Source: Prevotella sp. BV3P1
GTDB lineage: Bacteria > Bacteroidota > Bacteroidia > Bacteroidales > Bacteroidaceae
Reading direction: 5' to 3'
Assembly: GCF_000479005.1 (NCBI RefSeq)
Contig: NZ_AWXC01000062.1
Location: forward strand, 62,001-126,000
Length of the DNA stretch: 64,000 bases
Each line of letters starts with the position of its first letter. Position 1 is the first letter of the stretch. The notes under the pieces are model-generated. The model saw nothing but the letters and a program-made list of their open reading frames with translations, was not told where the DNA came from and did not search any database. The position numbers and the translations under genes are program-made. Shown here piece after piece: positions 52,601-63,918 of this stretch.

Positions 52601-55321
52601 ATGGATGTAAAAAGAGTTTATACTTTCGGCAATGGAAAAGCCGAAGGTAAAGCAGATATGAGAAATCTGCTTGGTGGCAAGGGTGCTAACCTTGCGGAAA
52701 TGAATTTAATAGGCGTTCCGGTTCCTCCTGGTTTTACCATTACGACAGATGTTTGTAATGAATATTTTGACAAAGGAAGAGATGAGGTTGTTGAACTTTT
52801 AAAAGGTGACGTTGAACGTGCAGTCAAGCACATCGAAACTTTGATGAACTCAAAGTTTGGTGATTCTTCCAATCCATTGTTGCTATCAGTTCGCTCTGGC
52901 GCACGCGCCTCAATGCCTGGTATGATGGATACCATCTTGAATCTGGGATTGAATGACGATGTTGTGGAAGGCTTGGTGAAGAAAACTGGAAATGAACGTT
53001 TTGCTTATGACAGCTACCGCCGTTTTGTACAGATGTACGGCGATGTAGTTCTCGGAATGAAACCAGCGAACAAAGAAGATATCGATCCCTTTGAAGCAAT
53101 CATCATGGATGTTAAGGCAAAACGTGGAGTGAAGCTTGACAATGAAATGACCGTTGATGATCTCAAGACATTGGTTGTTCGATTTAAGGATGCCATCAAG
53201 AAACAGACAGGAAAAGACTTCCCTACCGATCCCATGGATCAACTTTGGGGTGCCATTTGTTCGGTGTTTGACAGCTGGATGAACGAGCGAGCTATCTTGT
53301 ACCGCAAGATGGAAGGCATACCCGCAGAATGGGGTACGGCCGTTTCAGTCATGGCCATGGTGTTTGGCAACATGGGTAACACCTCTGCCACTGGCGTATG
53401 CTTCTCCCGTGATGCAGCAACCGGTGAGAACCGTTTCAATGGAGAATATTTGGTCAATGCGCAAGGTGAAGACGTCGTTGCGGGCATCAGAACGCCGCAA
53501 CAAATCACCAAAGAAGGAAGTATGAGATGGGCCAAGCAGCAGAATATCAGCGAAGAAATACGCAAATCCCAATATCCTTCCATGGAAGAAGCCATGCCGG
53601 AAATCTATGAACAGCTGAACAACATTCAAGACAAGTTGGAAAAGCATTACCATGACATGCAGGACATGGAGTTCACCGTACAAGAAGGCAAGCTGTGGTT
53701 TTTACAGACCAGAAATGGAAAACGTACAGGTACCGCTATGGTCAAGATTGCCATGGATTTGCTACATGAAGGTGAGATTGACGAAAAGACGGCACTTGAA
53801 CGCTGCGAACCCAATAAGCTGGATGAACTATTGCACCCAGTATTTGATAAGCTTGCACTCAGCACAGCCAAAGTTCTCACCAGAGGATTACCCGCCTCAC
53901 CAGGTGCTGCATGCGGACAAATCGTATTTTTTGCAGACGATGCTGTTAAATGGCACGAGGCTGGACATCAAGTTGTCATGGTACGTATGGAAACATCTCC
54001 CGAAGACTTGGCAGGCATGTCTGCTGCAGAAGGCATCCTGACGGCTCGTGGAGGTATGACATCACATGCTGCCGTTGTTGCCAGAGGTATGGGCAAATGC
54101 TGTGTCTCGGGCGCAGGAGCCATCAATGTAAATTATAAAGATCGCACGGTAGAAATAGATGGCATCGTTCTCCATGAGGGTGACTATATATCTATCAATG
54201 GCTCAACAGGCGAAATATACCAAGGCGAGGTGGAAACTCGTCCGGCTGAAGTTACCGGTGACTTTGCAGAGCTTATGAAACTTTGCGATAAATATACAAA
54301 GTTGGTAGTACGTACCAATGCAGACACGCCGCATGACGCTGAAGTTGCACGTAATTTTGGTGCAGTTGGCATTGGCCTTTGTCGCACCGAACACATGTTC
54401 TTTGAGAATGAGAAGATCAAGGCCATGCGAGAAATGATCTTGGCTGAAACCCAAGACGGCCGCGAGAAAGCACTCGAGAAGCTCCTACCCTATCAGAAAC
54501 AAGACTTCTATGGCATATTGAAAGCGATGGACGGATATCCCGTTAACATCCGATTGCTGGATCCACCGCTACACGAATTTGTTCCTCATGATTTGGCTGG
54601 ACAAGAAATCATGGCCAAGGATATGGGTGTCAGTGTGCAGCAAATTCAAAAACGTGTGAACAGTTTAAGCGAGGCCAACCCCATGTTGGGCCATCGTGGA
54701 TGCCGTCTGGGCAACACCTATCCAGAGATTACCGCCATGCAGACAAAAGCTATCTTGGGTGCCGCCATTCAATTGAAGAAGGAAGGATACGACCCAAGAC
54801 CTGAGATTATGGTGCCGCTGATTGGTATCGTGAAAGAGTTTGATGTGCAAGAAAAAGTAATTAGAGACACGGCTAAACAACTGTTTGACGAAGAGGGAAT
54901 TGAAATACCATTCCATGTAGGAACGATGATTGAAATCCCACGAGCTGCACTTACAGCCGACTTGATTGCTGAACGCGCTGAGTACTTTAGCTTTGGAACA
55001 AATGACCTTACTCAAATGACATTTGGATATAGTCGTGATGACATTGCAAGTTTCTTACCAGTTTATTTGGAACAGAAAATATTAAAGGTAGATCCGTTCC
55101 AAGTATTAGACCAAGATGGCGTAGGACAGCTTATTAAAATGGCCGTAGAAAAAGGTCGCTCCACTCGTAAGAATCTTACATGTGGCATTTGTGGTGAGCA
55201 TGGTGGTGAGCCTACATCCGTGAAATTCTGTCATAGGGTAGGTCTTAACTACGTTAGTTGTTCACCGTTCAGAGTTCCTATCGCCCGCCTAGCAGCGGCG
55301 CAGGCAGCAGTTGAGGAATAA
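52601..55321 (+). CDS. ppdK: Pyruvate, phosphate dikinase
   Basis: Interconverts pyruvate, ATP and phosphate with phosphoenolpyruvate, AMP and pyrophosphate. The domain order is complete: N-terminal ATP-grasp (LGGKGANLAEMN, PVPPGFTITT), central swivelling domain with the phosphorylated His489 in GGMTSHAAVVARGMG, and the C-terminal PEP/pyruvate TIM barrel ending in GICGEHGGEPTSVKFCH. The length of 906 residues is standard. It stands alone with its own promoter and an upstream palindrome. With PPi-phosphofructokinase it supports a pyrophosphate-based glycolysis in this organism. A hairpin follows the gene. Confidence 0.98.
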   Translation: MDVKRVYTFGNGKAEGKADMRNLLGGKGANLAEMNLIGVPVPPGFTITTDVCNEYFDKGRDEVVELLKGDVERAVKHIETLMNSKFGDSSNPLLLSVRSGARASMPGMMDTILNLGLNDDVVEGLVKKTGNERFAYDSYRRFVQMYGDVVLGMKPANKEDIDPFEAIIMDVKAKRGVKLDNEMTVDDLKTLVVRFKDAIKKQTGKDFPTDPMDQLWGAICSVFDSWMNERAILYRKMEGIPAEWGTAVSVMAMVFGNMGNTSATGVCFSRDAATGENRFNGEYLVNAQGEDVVAGIRTPQQITKEGSMRWAKQQNISEEIRKSQYPSMEEAMPEIYEQLNNIQDKLEKHYHDMQDMEFTVQEGKLWFLQTRNGKRTGTAMVKIAMDLLHEGEIDEKTALERCEPNKLDELLHPVFDKLALSTAKVLTRGLPASPGAACGQIVFFADDAVKWHEAGHQVVMVRMETSPEDLAGMSAAEGILTARGGMTSHAAVVARGMGKCCVSGAGAINVNYKDRTVEIDGIVLHEGDYISINGSTGEIYQGEVETRPAEVTGDFAELMKLCDKYTKLVVRTNADTPHDAEVARNFGAVGIGLCRTEHMFFENEKIKAMREMILAETQDGREKALEKLLPYQKQDFYGILKAMDGYPVNIRLLDPPLHEFVPHDLAGQEIMAKDMGVSVQQIQKRVNSLSEANPMLGHRGCRLGNTYPEITAMQTKAILGAAIQLKKEGYDPRPEIMVPLIGIVKEFDVQEKVIRDTAKQLFDEEGIEIPFHVGTMIEIPRAALTADLIAERAEYFSFGTNDLTQMTFGYSRDDIASFLPVYLEQKILKVDPFQVLDQDGVGQLIKMAVEKGRSTRKNLTCGICGEHGGEPTSVKFCHRVGLNYVSCSPFRVPIARLAAAQAAVEE

Positions 55322-55349
55322 AGCCTATTCACATTTATCAACAGCAATA

Positions 55350-55388
55350 GGTCAGGTAGTTGCGTGTATCTACACAAACTACCTGGCC
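55350..55388 (+). terminator. Terminator after ppdK
   Basis: CAGGTAGTT and AACTACCTG form a nine-base outer stem, with GTGTA/TACAC as an inner stem; total about 39 bases, 28 bases after the ppdK stop. Confidence 0.7.
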
Positions 55389-55404
55389 TTAACTTAAAAT
55401 CGAC

Positions 55405-55878
55405 ATGTTATCAAGATTATTTATTCTCATCCTTAGTTGTTTCTTTTTCATGAATACACAAGCTGACAATGGTGCAAAAGTGGCAACTGTCAGTATCGGT
55501 TCAGAATACCAACAAGCTCTGACGGACATTAAGGCCGAGTTTGGTGAACCTACAACCATTGACAAACAGGCTATTGAATTCAAGAATTTGACCTATCATA
55601 ATTTTAAATTCGACTTAGTCATCTTTAAGTTCAAGAATGATAAATTAAATGAAGCTCGCTTTTTTATGAGAGCCAAAAACAAATTAAGCGCTGATAAAAA
55701 GGTTGAAGCCTTGTCTAAAGAGCTGGGTAAAAAACATGCACTTTCAGAAGATTATGAAGATGGCTCGTATTTCTATAAAGGCGGTTTGTCACCAAAAGGT
55801 ATAGGCCACTTGTTTACCATCTCGGCAGCCAAAAGGCAAGGTGTATGGAATGCTGAATTGACTTACGGTCCATTCTAA
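55405..55878 (+). CDS. Secreted protein of unknown function
   Basis: A 157-residue protein with a signal peptide (LSRLFILILSCFFFMNTQA) and a small mixed alpha/beta domain (pattern of charged strands, FDLVIFKFKNDKLNEARFF). No recognised catalytic motif or lipobox; a beta-lactamase-inhibitor-like or NTF2-type fold is possible but not supported. It stands alone between ppdK and tRNA-Ser, on the + strand. Confidence 0.6.
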   Translation: MLSRLFILILSCFFFMNTQADNGAKVATVSIGSEYQQALTDIKAEFGEPTTIDKQAIEFKNLTYHNFKFDLVIFKFKNDKLNEARFFMRAKNKLSADKKVEALSKELGKKHALSEDYEDGSYFYKGGLSPKGIGHLFTISAAKRQGVWNAELTYGPF

Positions 55879-56033
55879 TTCATGCGTTTTACCTTTTCTT
55901 TGTGTCCATGGTAAGGATGCCGCAAAGCTACGATATAACTGTTTGATAAACGCAGGGCCACATCATATCTATTCCTGTTGGGGCCAATGCATGCAACACT
56001 AAATTTTATGAGCATATTAAATGGTCAAAAAAT

Positions 56034-56064
56034 TTTGGGCATTGCCAAATTATTATTACATTTG
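56034..56064 (+). promoter_or_regulatory. Consensus promoter for tRNA-Ser
   Basis: TTTG (56034-56037), 19 bases, TACATTTG (56057-56064); transcription should begin a few bases before the tRNA. Confidence 0.75.
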
Positions 56065-56076
56065 CATACTCATTTA

Positions 56077-56167
56077 GGAAGATTGGCAGAGTGACCGAAT
56101 GCGCTGGACTCGAAATCCGGTATACCCTTTTTGGGTATCGGGGGTTTGAATCCCTCATCTTCCGCCA
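56077..56167 (+). tRNA. tRNA-Ser (CGA anticodon)
   Basis: A class II tRNA. The acceptor stem GGAAGAT pairs with ATCTTCC, followed by discriminator G and an encoded CCA. The anticodon stem CTGGA/TCCGG encloses CTCGAAA with anticodon CGA (56111-56113), which reads UCG. A variable arm TACCC...GGGTA stem and a TTTGAAT T-loop (GGGTTTGAATCCC) are present. Confidence 0.95.
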
Positions 56168-56185
56168 ACAAAAGAGCCTTCAAAC

Positions 56186-56361
56186 TCATTGATTTTGCTT
56201 ACCAAAGTCAATGAGTTTGAGCTTTTAAGGCAATGACTTTGCGTGTTAATAACTTAGACTTAGTGTGTTAATAGCTTAGACTTTGCGTGTTAATAGCATA
56301 GACTTTGAGCAACAATATCATTGACTTTGAGCAACAATAGCATTGACTTTGAGCACTCGTC
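56186..56361. repeat. 22-bp intergenic repeat array, eight units, next to tRNA-Ser
   Basis: Eight units in exact 22-bp phase. Subtypes are mixed: core CATTGACTTTGAGCAACAAT in units 6-8, and CTTAGACTTTGCGTGTTAAT in units 3-5, while the first two resemble the other loci (TTGATTTTGCTTACCAAAG). It starts 19 bases after the tRNA end and separates the tRNA from the terminus of the ATP synthase operon on the other strand. Confidence 0.85.
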
Positions 56362-56461
56362 TGTTTGGGTATACTTTTAGTACTCAAAACATAAACCAAA
56401 AAAGTTCGAGATAACATCATAGTGTTGACTCGAACTTTTTTGTTCAATTGCATCAAATTGT

Positions 56462-57436
56462 TTAGTTATTGATAGTACCGCCAACGATATCCAACAACTC
56501 GTTTGTAATGGCCTGCTGCCTACTCTTGTTAAACTGTAGATTGAGTGAACGAAGCAAATCATCAGCATTGTCGGTGGCTGTCTGCATGGCGACCATCCGA
56601 GTAGCATGCTCACTTGCGTTGCTATCCAGCAATGCTGTATAGAACATGAGGTGTAATTGGTTAGGTATCAAGGAACCCAATACAGTCTTAACATCAGGCT
56701 CTACAATGAAGTCATCGTTCAACGGCTTGGCATCAATCTCTTTCCTTTCAACTTTTAGATTCTTTTTTCTCAAGTATTCCTGTGCCCTTGCCGTCGTGTA
56801 AGAAGATTTCAAATCACGATCATTTCCCCATCCAATCTCCGTTGACAAGTCAATGGGCAAGAAGGTTTTACGAGTCAGAATCTGCGAACCAACACTCTTG
56901 AAGTGATGATAAATCATCTCGACCTTGTCATACTCACCGTCTAAAAACTTCTGTGCAATTTCATGAGCAATCTGTTGGCATGTCTGTGCATTAGGTTTGT
57001 CAGCCAATTCAATGAAATTTCCAGCAGACTTATACCCCATCTTTGCAACACGCTCAGCGACTTTTCGGCCGATAGGATAAATAATGATGTCGTCCTTATC
57101 AATTCCTTGACGGCGGTAATCTTCAATCGCCTGTTGCATCATTTTCAACACATTAACATTGAAACTACCGCATAGACTGCTGTTTGAAGCAAAAACCACC
57201 AGTGCCACTCTCTTCAAGTTTGGACGTTTAGCGTCAAATGGCGTGTCAGTATCTGGCGTGGAAATAAGAAATGACTTTAGAATATGTTCCAACATATTTT
57301 CGTATGGGAGCATATTCTCTACTCTTACCTGTGCATGATGAAGTTTGCTAGATGCAACCAACTTCATCGCACTTGTTATTTTCCGGGTATTCTTGACACT
57401 GGCAATACGTGTCTTTATCTCTTTGAGTGACGGCAT
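56462..57436 (-). CDS. atpG: ATP synthase gamma subunit
   Basis: The rotor shaft of F1, linking catalysis to the c-ring. The N-terminal coiled coil (SLKEIKTRIASVKNTRKITSAMKLVASSK) and the C-terminal helix (FNKSRQQAITNELLDIVGGT) are the conserved parts. At 324 residues it is slightly long compared with E. coli (287), with insertions in the central Rossmann-like domain, as in other Bacteroidetes. Last gene of the operon; three bases after atpA. Confidence 0.96.
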   Translation of the reverse strand: MPSLKEIKTRIASVKNTRKITSAMKLVASSKLHHAQVRVENMLPYENMLEHILKSFLISTPDTDTPFDAKRPNLKRVALVVFASNSSLCGSFNVNVLKMMQQAIEDYRRQGIDKDDIIIYPIGRKVAERVAKMGYKSAGNFIELADKPNAQTCQQIAHEIAQKFLDGEYDKVEMIYHHFKSVGSQILTRKTFLPIDLSTEIGWGNDRDLKSSYTTARAQEYLRKKNLKVERKEIDAKPLNDDFIVEPDVKTVLGSLIPNQLHLMFYTALLDSNASEHATRMVAMQTATDNADDLLRSLNLQFNKSRQQAITNELLDIVGGTINN

Positions 57437-57439
57437 AGG

Positions 57440-59029
57440 CTATGAAACTTTGTAAGAAGCTGTCACTTCGCTCATGGTTTCCTCAATGGTCTTGATGGCT
57501 TCATCTGTTAATTGGCCAGACTCAAGAAGCTGCAGTACATCCGTATGTTTGGTGCGCATAGCTTCCAAAAAGATATCTTGGCATGCGCGAACTTCTTCAA
57601 GCGGCGCCTCATGCAGCAACCCATGAACGCCACAATATAGAATGGCAACTTGCTCACCCACTGGAACAGGACTGTATTGTGGCTGAATCAACAACTGATT
57701 GTTCTTTCTGCCTCGATCCAGTGTCATCGCTGTAACGGAATCCATGTCACTGGAGAACTTGGAGAATGCTTCAAGCTCACGATACTGTGCTTGATCAATT
57801 TTCAAGGTTCCCGCAACTTTCTTCATGCTCTTGATCTGAGCACTACCACCGACACGTGACACAGAGATACCCACATTGACGGCAGGTCGGAAACCTTGAT
57901 TGAAGAGATTCGACTCAAGGTAAATCTGTCCATCAGTAATAGAGATAACATTGGTAGGAATATAGGCTGACACATCACCTGCCTGGGTTTCAATAATTGG
58001 CAAGGCTGTCAGCGAACCACCACCCTTAACATGCCCCTTCAGGCACTCAGGCAAGTCGTTCATCTGCTCGGCTACCTCTTGCTGGTCATTGATGCGGGCA
58101 GCCCGTTCCAACAATCTTGAGTGTAGATAAAACACATCACCTGGATAAGCTTCACGTCCAGAAGGACGACGTAGAATCAGTGAAATCTCGCGATAAGCAA
58201 CAGCCTGTTTAGATAAATCATCGTATACCACAAGAGCTGACTCCCCTCGATCGCGGAAATATTCACCGATGGCAGCACCTGCAAACGGCGCATAGTATTG
58301 CATGGCAGCTGGATCTGCTGCCGTGGCAGAAACAATGATGGAGTAAGGTAAAGCGCCATGTTCTTTTAATGTCTGAACAAGGTTTGCAACAGTAGATGCT
58401 TTTTGGCCAATGGCTACGTAAATGCAGTAAACGGGTTTGCCGGCATCATAAAAGCTCTTCTGGTTGATAATAGTGTCAACCGCAATAGCAGTTTTACCAG
58501 TTTGACGGTCACCAATAATCAACTCACGTTGTCCTCTACCGATTGGAATCATCGAATCAACAGATTTCAATCCCGTTTGCAGCGGTTCTTTCACGGGTTG
58601 TCTATAAATAACGCCCGGAGCTTTACGATCCAACGGCATCTCAAACGAGTCTGTCATATCCAGTTCGCCCAATCCGTCAATAGACTCACCAAGAGGGTTG
58701 ATGACACGTCCAAGCATGTTGTCATTCACGCGGATAGATGCGATGCGATGGGTACGCTTCACAACCATCCCCTCCTTAATGGAAGATGTTGCTCCTAAAA
58801 GAATACAACCAACGTTATCTTCCTCCAGGTTCATCACAATTGCCATCACGCCATTCTCAAACTCGAGCAACTCGTTAGCTTCGGCGTTCTGCAAACCATA
58901 GACACGGGCCACACCATCCCCCACGTTAAGTACGGTACCAGTTTCATCAAATTGATTGTCCGAGCTGATACCTCTTAGTTGTTGAAGTAGTACGTCTGAC
59001 ACTTCGCTTGGTTTTATTTTGTCTGACAT
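57440..59029 (-). CDS. atpA: ATP synthase alpha subunit
   Basis: The non-catalytic nucleotide-binding subunit of F1. It has an N-terminal beta-barrel, the P-loop GDRQTGKT (173-180), [11 protein letters not shown], and the alpha-specific [20 protein letters not shown] that reaches the catalytic site of beta. The length of 529 residues fits. It follows atpH in the operon after 19 bases. Confidence 0.98.
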   Translation of the reverse strand: MSDKIKPSEVSDVLLQQLRGISSDNQFDETGTVLNVGDGVARVYGLQNAEANELLEFENGVMAIVMNLEEDNVGCILLGATSSIKEGMVVKRTHRIASIRVNDNMLGRVINPLGESIDGLGELDMTDSFEMPLDRKAPGVIYRQPVKEPLQTGLKSVDSMIPIGRGQRELIIGDRQTGKTAIAVDTIINQKSFYDAGKPVYCIYVAIGQKASTVANLVQTLKEHGALPYSIIVSATAADPAAMQYYAPFAGAAIGEYFRDRGESALVVYDDLSKQAVAYREISLILRRPSGREAYPGDVFYLHSRLLERAARINDQQEVAEQMNDLPECLKGHVKGGGSLTALPIIETQAGDVSAYIPTNVISITDGQIYLESNLFNQGFRPAVNVGISVSRVGGSAQIKSMKKVAGTLKIDQAQYRELEAFSKFSSDMDSVTAMTLDRGRKNNQLLIQPQYSPVPVGEQVAILYCGVHGLLHEAPLEEVRACQDIFLEAMRTKHTDVLQLLESGQLTDEAIKTIEETMSEVTASYKVS

Positions 59030-59048
59030 TTTATCTTTTCTTTTTAAT

Positions 59049-59585
59049 TTATTTCTTAAGCTCTTTCAGAATATTGTTCAATTTTGTTTGAACACTGGCA
59101 TCCATACGGTAAGAATCATATTCAAGGATAAAGCCTCCTATGATGTCTGGGTCGACTTCTGTTTGGAATTCAACCGTACCTTGAGACTTCCTTTGAACCA
59201 TCTGTTTCATTTTCTGCTCCACCTCTGACGTAACTGTTGTTGCAGTAATCAATCGTCCACTGATGATGTTGTTCTGTTTTCGATAGAGCGTAATATAAGA
59301 TGTGGCCATCATCTGGATGACATTCTCTCTGCCTTCTTGTAGAACCAGCTGGATGAATCTCGCTGTCAATTCAGACAGATTCTTCCCACAAGCAACTTGC
59401 AAAAGTGCTTGCTTTTTGTTCTTTTCAAGCATCGGATTGTCAATCGTAGGACGCAGTTCAGGTACACGGTTATACTGATCAGCAAGAGTTATCATCTCCT
59501 GATAAACCTTGTCTTCCAGGTTCAGCTCCATCGCACATTTTAAAAGCGCCCTTGCATATCTGACTGATATTACACCTATAGCCAT
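59049..59585 (-). CDS. atpH: ATP synthase delta subunit
   Basis: The peripheral stalk-to-F1 connector (178 residues). The N-terminal six-helix domain begins [13 protein letters not shown], and the C-terminal part carries [21 protein letters not shown], typical of OSCP/delta. Six bases after atpF. Confidence 0.95.
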   Translation of the reverse strand: MAIGVISVRYARALLKCAMELNLEDKVYQEMITLADQYNRVPELRPTIDNPMLEKNKKQALLQVACGKNLSELTARFIQLVLQEGRENVIQMMATSYITLYRKQNNIISGRLITATTVTSEVEQKMKQMVQRKSQGTVEFQTEVDPDIIGGFILEYDSYRMDASVQTKLNNILKELKK

Positions 59586-59591
59586 ATCCTT

Positions 59592-60098
59592 CTACTCGTT
59601 ATTTTTACCAACAGAAATGTCATTCAGCAGTTTGTTGATTAACTCCATTTGACTCTCATTCGAAGAAAGTTTCTCGCGAACAATCTTTTCTGCCACCTGA
59701 ATGGAAATCTCAGCTACCTGTGTGCGAATGTCGCGAATGGCATTTTGCTTTTCTGCTTCTATTTCAGCCTTTGCCTCATTGAGCAATCTGGAACCTTCAT
59801 TTGTAGCTTTCTCCTGAGCTTTCACAACAATCGCATCGCGAGTATCCGCCGCATCCTTCAATATTTGTGCCTGCTTTTCTCTCGCATTCTGGAGCATGGT
59901 TTCCCCTTCTTTCTGTATGTTTGCAAGTCTTTCATTGGCCTCATGGGCCTTTCTCAAGCTGTCGTCAATGAATTCCTTTCGGCTATTCACCATATTGACA
60001 ATCGATGGAAAGCCCCATTTCCATAAGATGGCCAATACAATAATAAAGACGACGGCCATCCAGAAAAACAATCCAAAATCAGGAGTTATTAATGACAT
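59592..60098 (-). CDS. atpF: ATP synthase b subunit
   Basis: The peripheral-stalk subunit: one N-terminal membrane helix (about 8-28, FFWMAVVFIIVLAILWKWGFP) followed by a long amphipathic coiled coil to the end. Length 168. A single b gene is present, without a divergent b' copy. Confidence 0.95.
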   Translation of the reverse strand: MSLITPDFGLFFWMAVVFIIVLAILWKWGFPSIVNMVNSRKEFIDDSLRKAHEANERLANIQKEGETMLQNAREKQAQILKDAADTRDAIVVKAQEKATNEGSRLLNEAKAEIEAEKQNAIRDIRTQVAEISIQVAEKIVREKLSSNESQMELINKLLNDISVGKNNE

Positions 60099-60187
60099 AA
60101 GCTATTATTAATTTCTTGTTAATCAGTTGAATGTGTACATTATACATCGCCAGATGGCAACACAAATGCCATCTGTTATTTCAACTT

Positions 60188-60430
60188 CTATACAAACAAT
60201 GCTAGCAGAGCAATGATGATCGAAAGGAATGCTGCACCTTCAATCAATGCGGCTGCAATAATCATGGAAGAACGCAAGTCACCCATCTTCTCTGGCTGAC
60301 GTGCCATAGCATCCATGGCATTACCACCAATGCGTCCGATACCGATACCAGCACCAATTACAGATATACCACCGCCAACTGCGGCACCTAATTTTGCGAC
60401 AGCATCTGCTGCTAATAATAATGATAACAT
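60188..60430 (-). CDS. atpE: ATP synthase c subunit
   Basis: The proteolipid of the rotor ring: two helices joined by the RQP loop (MARQPEKMG, Arg44-Pro46). The ion-binding carboxylate is Glu64 in ALIEGAAF. The first-helix ligand Gln of sodium-binding rings is replaced (Ile-Gly-Arg), and the residues after the Glu are Gly-Ala-Ala rather than Ser-Thr-Gly, so a proton ring is predicted. An 89-base gap separates it from atpF, the widest in the operon. Confidence 0.96.
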   Translation of the reverse strand: MLSLLLAADAVAKLGAAVGGGISVIGAGIGIGRIGGNAMDAMARQPEKMGDLRSSMIIAAALIEGAAFLSIIIALLALFV

Positions 60431-60473
60431 AGTCGTTTTAATTTTAAGTTATTATTTTAATATATTTCAATTT

Positions 60474-61556
60474 CTATTCTATAGAGGCACTGTGTTCCTT
60501 GACATGAGCGAGAGAGATGAAGACTGCGCTCAACATGGTAAACACTAATGCTTGGATATAGCATACCAACAGTTCCAGCAACATCATGAAGATGCTCATC
60601 AGGACACTGACAACAGTCATCAAAGTGCCTGATACTGGGTTAATGGCAAACATGATAAAGATGATGCAGGCAAACGATATGGCAATGGCATGGCCAGCCA
60701 TCATGTTGGCAAACAATCGAATCATCAAGGCCAGAGGCTTTGTGAGGATTCCAAAGAACTCGATAAAAGGCATCAAAGGAATCGGTGCCTTCATCCACAA
60801 AGGGACGTCCGGCCAGAAGATTTCTTTCCAATATGCTTTCGTTCCTGTTAAGTTCGTTACCAAGAAAGTGCATAGAGCCAAGAAGAAAGTACAGGTGATA
60901 TTTCCCGTAAGGTTACCTCCTCCTGGCGGAAAAGGTATGACACCCATAAAGTTGGAGATGAGGATGAAGAAAAAACAGGTCAACAGGTATGGAGCATACT
61001 TATCAGCTTCCTTACCCAGTGTCGGTTTAATTACATCATCATATACAGACATGACAAACATGTGCACCATCCCCGTAAATCCTCCTGGAGCTGGGTCACT
61101 CGGCTTATGTTTGCGACACCATCTGGAAGGAATCAGTATACAGAGCAGTAAGATAATGGCATTGATAAACAGAATGACAACAGTTTTGGTGATAGATATA
61201 TCGAAAGGACGGACCTCTTCTCCATTCACCATCTCGCAAATCTTATTCTCGTGTACCTCGTTGTTTGCAATATACAAGCCATAAGGACCTGGCCTGTTAC
61301 CTTGTTCATTGGGCTCATGTGCAAATTCATTACTGCAAAAAACATGCCATCCTGTCGAACTTTTGACGATAATCGGCAGATGCAACACGATTGGCTTGCC
61401 CATAAAGTCAGTTATGTGCCACTCGTAGGAGTCTTTAATATGGCCCATCAAAATCTCCTCCAAGTCAATATTTTCCTTTTCCTGGTTTGCAGCCATCGCT
61501 GGAGAAAGAACCAGAAACAGGGTCAACAGACAGAAGATATGTTTGATATATTTCAT
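60474..61556 (-). CDS. atpB: ATP synthase a subunit
   Basis: The stator half-channel subunit. After a signal-like helix (MKYIKHIFCLLTLFLVLSPAMA) there is an extra segment of about 90 residues outside the membrane, and then the five-helix core. The essential Arg is in MIRLFANMMAGH. The length of 360 residues and the extra N-terminal domain are usual in Bacteroidetes (E. coli: 271). It overlaps the preceding small membrane gene by four bases. Confidence 0.95.
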   Translation of the reverse strand: MKYIKHIFCLLTLFLVLSPAMAANQEKENIDLEEILMGHIKDSYEWHITDFMGKPIVLHLPIIVKSSTGWHVFCSNEFAHEPNEQGNRPGPYGLYIANNEVHENKICEMVNGEEVRPFDISITKTVVILFINAIILLLCILIPSRWCRKHKPSDPAPGGFTGMVHMFVMSVYDDVIKPTLGKEADKYAPYLLTCFFFILISNFMGVIPFPPGGGNLTGNITCTFFLALCTFLVTNLTGTKAYWKEIFWPDVPLWMKAPIPLMPFIEFFGILTKPLALMIRLFANMMAGHAIAISFACIIFIMFAINPVSGTLMTVVSVLMSIFMMLLELLVCYIQALVFTMLSAVFISLAHVKEHSASIE

Positions 61557-61963
61557 TTCTTAATGCTTATTTGATTCTTCTTCTCTACGCGTGAAAAATA
61601 GGTTGCATCATAAATCACCATCGCTAAATAGTAAATTGTGAACATAGCTGCGAATGCAATAACTTGCTCTCTGGCTCGAACGATGAAACAATACACCAGA
61701 ACCACTAATATTCCCAAAAAGAACTTCACGGCCATGGCTGTCAAGTAAAAGCCCGTCAGCTTCGTTGGAGATGCCTTCGCTGTTTTCTTCCATAAAGCAG
61801 CATAGACGAGAGTTGTGGTTAAAAAATACAGCACACACACCACCAGTCCTGTCAGCATCGGTGTGTTGGAAGTGATTTGTATAGCTAATAAGAAACCCAG
61901 CATGAATCCTGCAATGATCCATAAACTAACTTTCTTATATTGTTTAACCACAGAATCAATCAT
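61553..61963 (-). CDS. AtpI-like small membrane protein
   Basis: A 136-residue protein with four membrane helices, encoded between atpC and atpB. The position and topology match the AtpI/UncI-type assembly factor for the c-ring, though sequence conservation in this family is low. I use the ATG at 61963, 14 bases after the atpC stop; an in-frame TTG ten codons upstream would overlap atpC. Its four-base overlap with atpB suggests translational coupling. Confidence 0.75.
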   Translation of the reverse strand: MIDSVVKQYKKVSLWIIAGFMLGFLLAIQITSNTPMLTGLVVCVLYFLTTTLVYAALWKKTAKASPTKLTGFYLTAMAVKFFLGILVVLVYCFIVRAREQVIAFAAMFTIYYLAMVIYDATYFSRVEKKNQISIKK

Positions 61964-61977
61964 GAACTTTCCGTTTA

Positions 61978-62217
61978 TTATACTTCCACACAAAGTGAAA
62001 CGTTGTTCTGCTTAACCTCAACGAAGCCACCCAGAATATCTATTTTCTGCTTTTGCTGATGTGTTTTATACTCCACCACTCCCTTTTCCAAAGAAGAGAT
62101 AATTGGAGCATGGTCCGTCAAGATTTCAAAGCTTCCCAATGTTCCAGGCACCAGGACGCTTTCAACCTCACCATCAAACACCACCTTTTCAGGAGAAACA
62201 ATTCTAAGATGCAACAT
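61978..62217 (-). CDS. atpC: ATP synthase epsilon subunit, short form
   Basis: At 79 residues it contains only the N-terminal beta-sandwich (LRIVSPEKVVFDGEVESVLVP, then GSFEILTDHAPIIS), and lacks the C-terminal two-helix domain that in E. coli inhibits ATP hydrolysis. It is complete in frame and ends in a normal stop; the short form occurs in other Bacteroidetes. Placed between atpD and the AtpI-like gene. Confidence 0.93.
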   Translation of the reverse strand: MLHLRIVSPEKVVFDGEVESVLVPGTLGSFEILTDHAPIISSLEKGVVEYKTHQQKQKIDILGGFVEVKQNNVSLCVEV

Positions 62218-62238
62218 ATTTCTCTTTCTGTTTTGTGA

Positions 62239-63795
<1,557 letters not shown>

Positions 63796-63918
63796 CTAAA
63801 TTATATTTAAACTTAACCACTGCAAATATACGAAATACTTTGTATAGCTCATCGGCTCCACCGATTTATTAACAATACGAAATGGTATATTAACATATAT
63901 TACATCAGATAGTATCTA

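Noticed and set aside
56186..56361. CRISPR array
   Set aside because: The 22-bp units follow each other directly with no unique spacers and no cas genes occur in the window.
60188..60430. Sodium-type ATP synthase c-ring
   Set aside because: The Gln of the first helix and the Ser/Thr/Tyr ligands after the Glu are absent.
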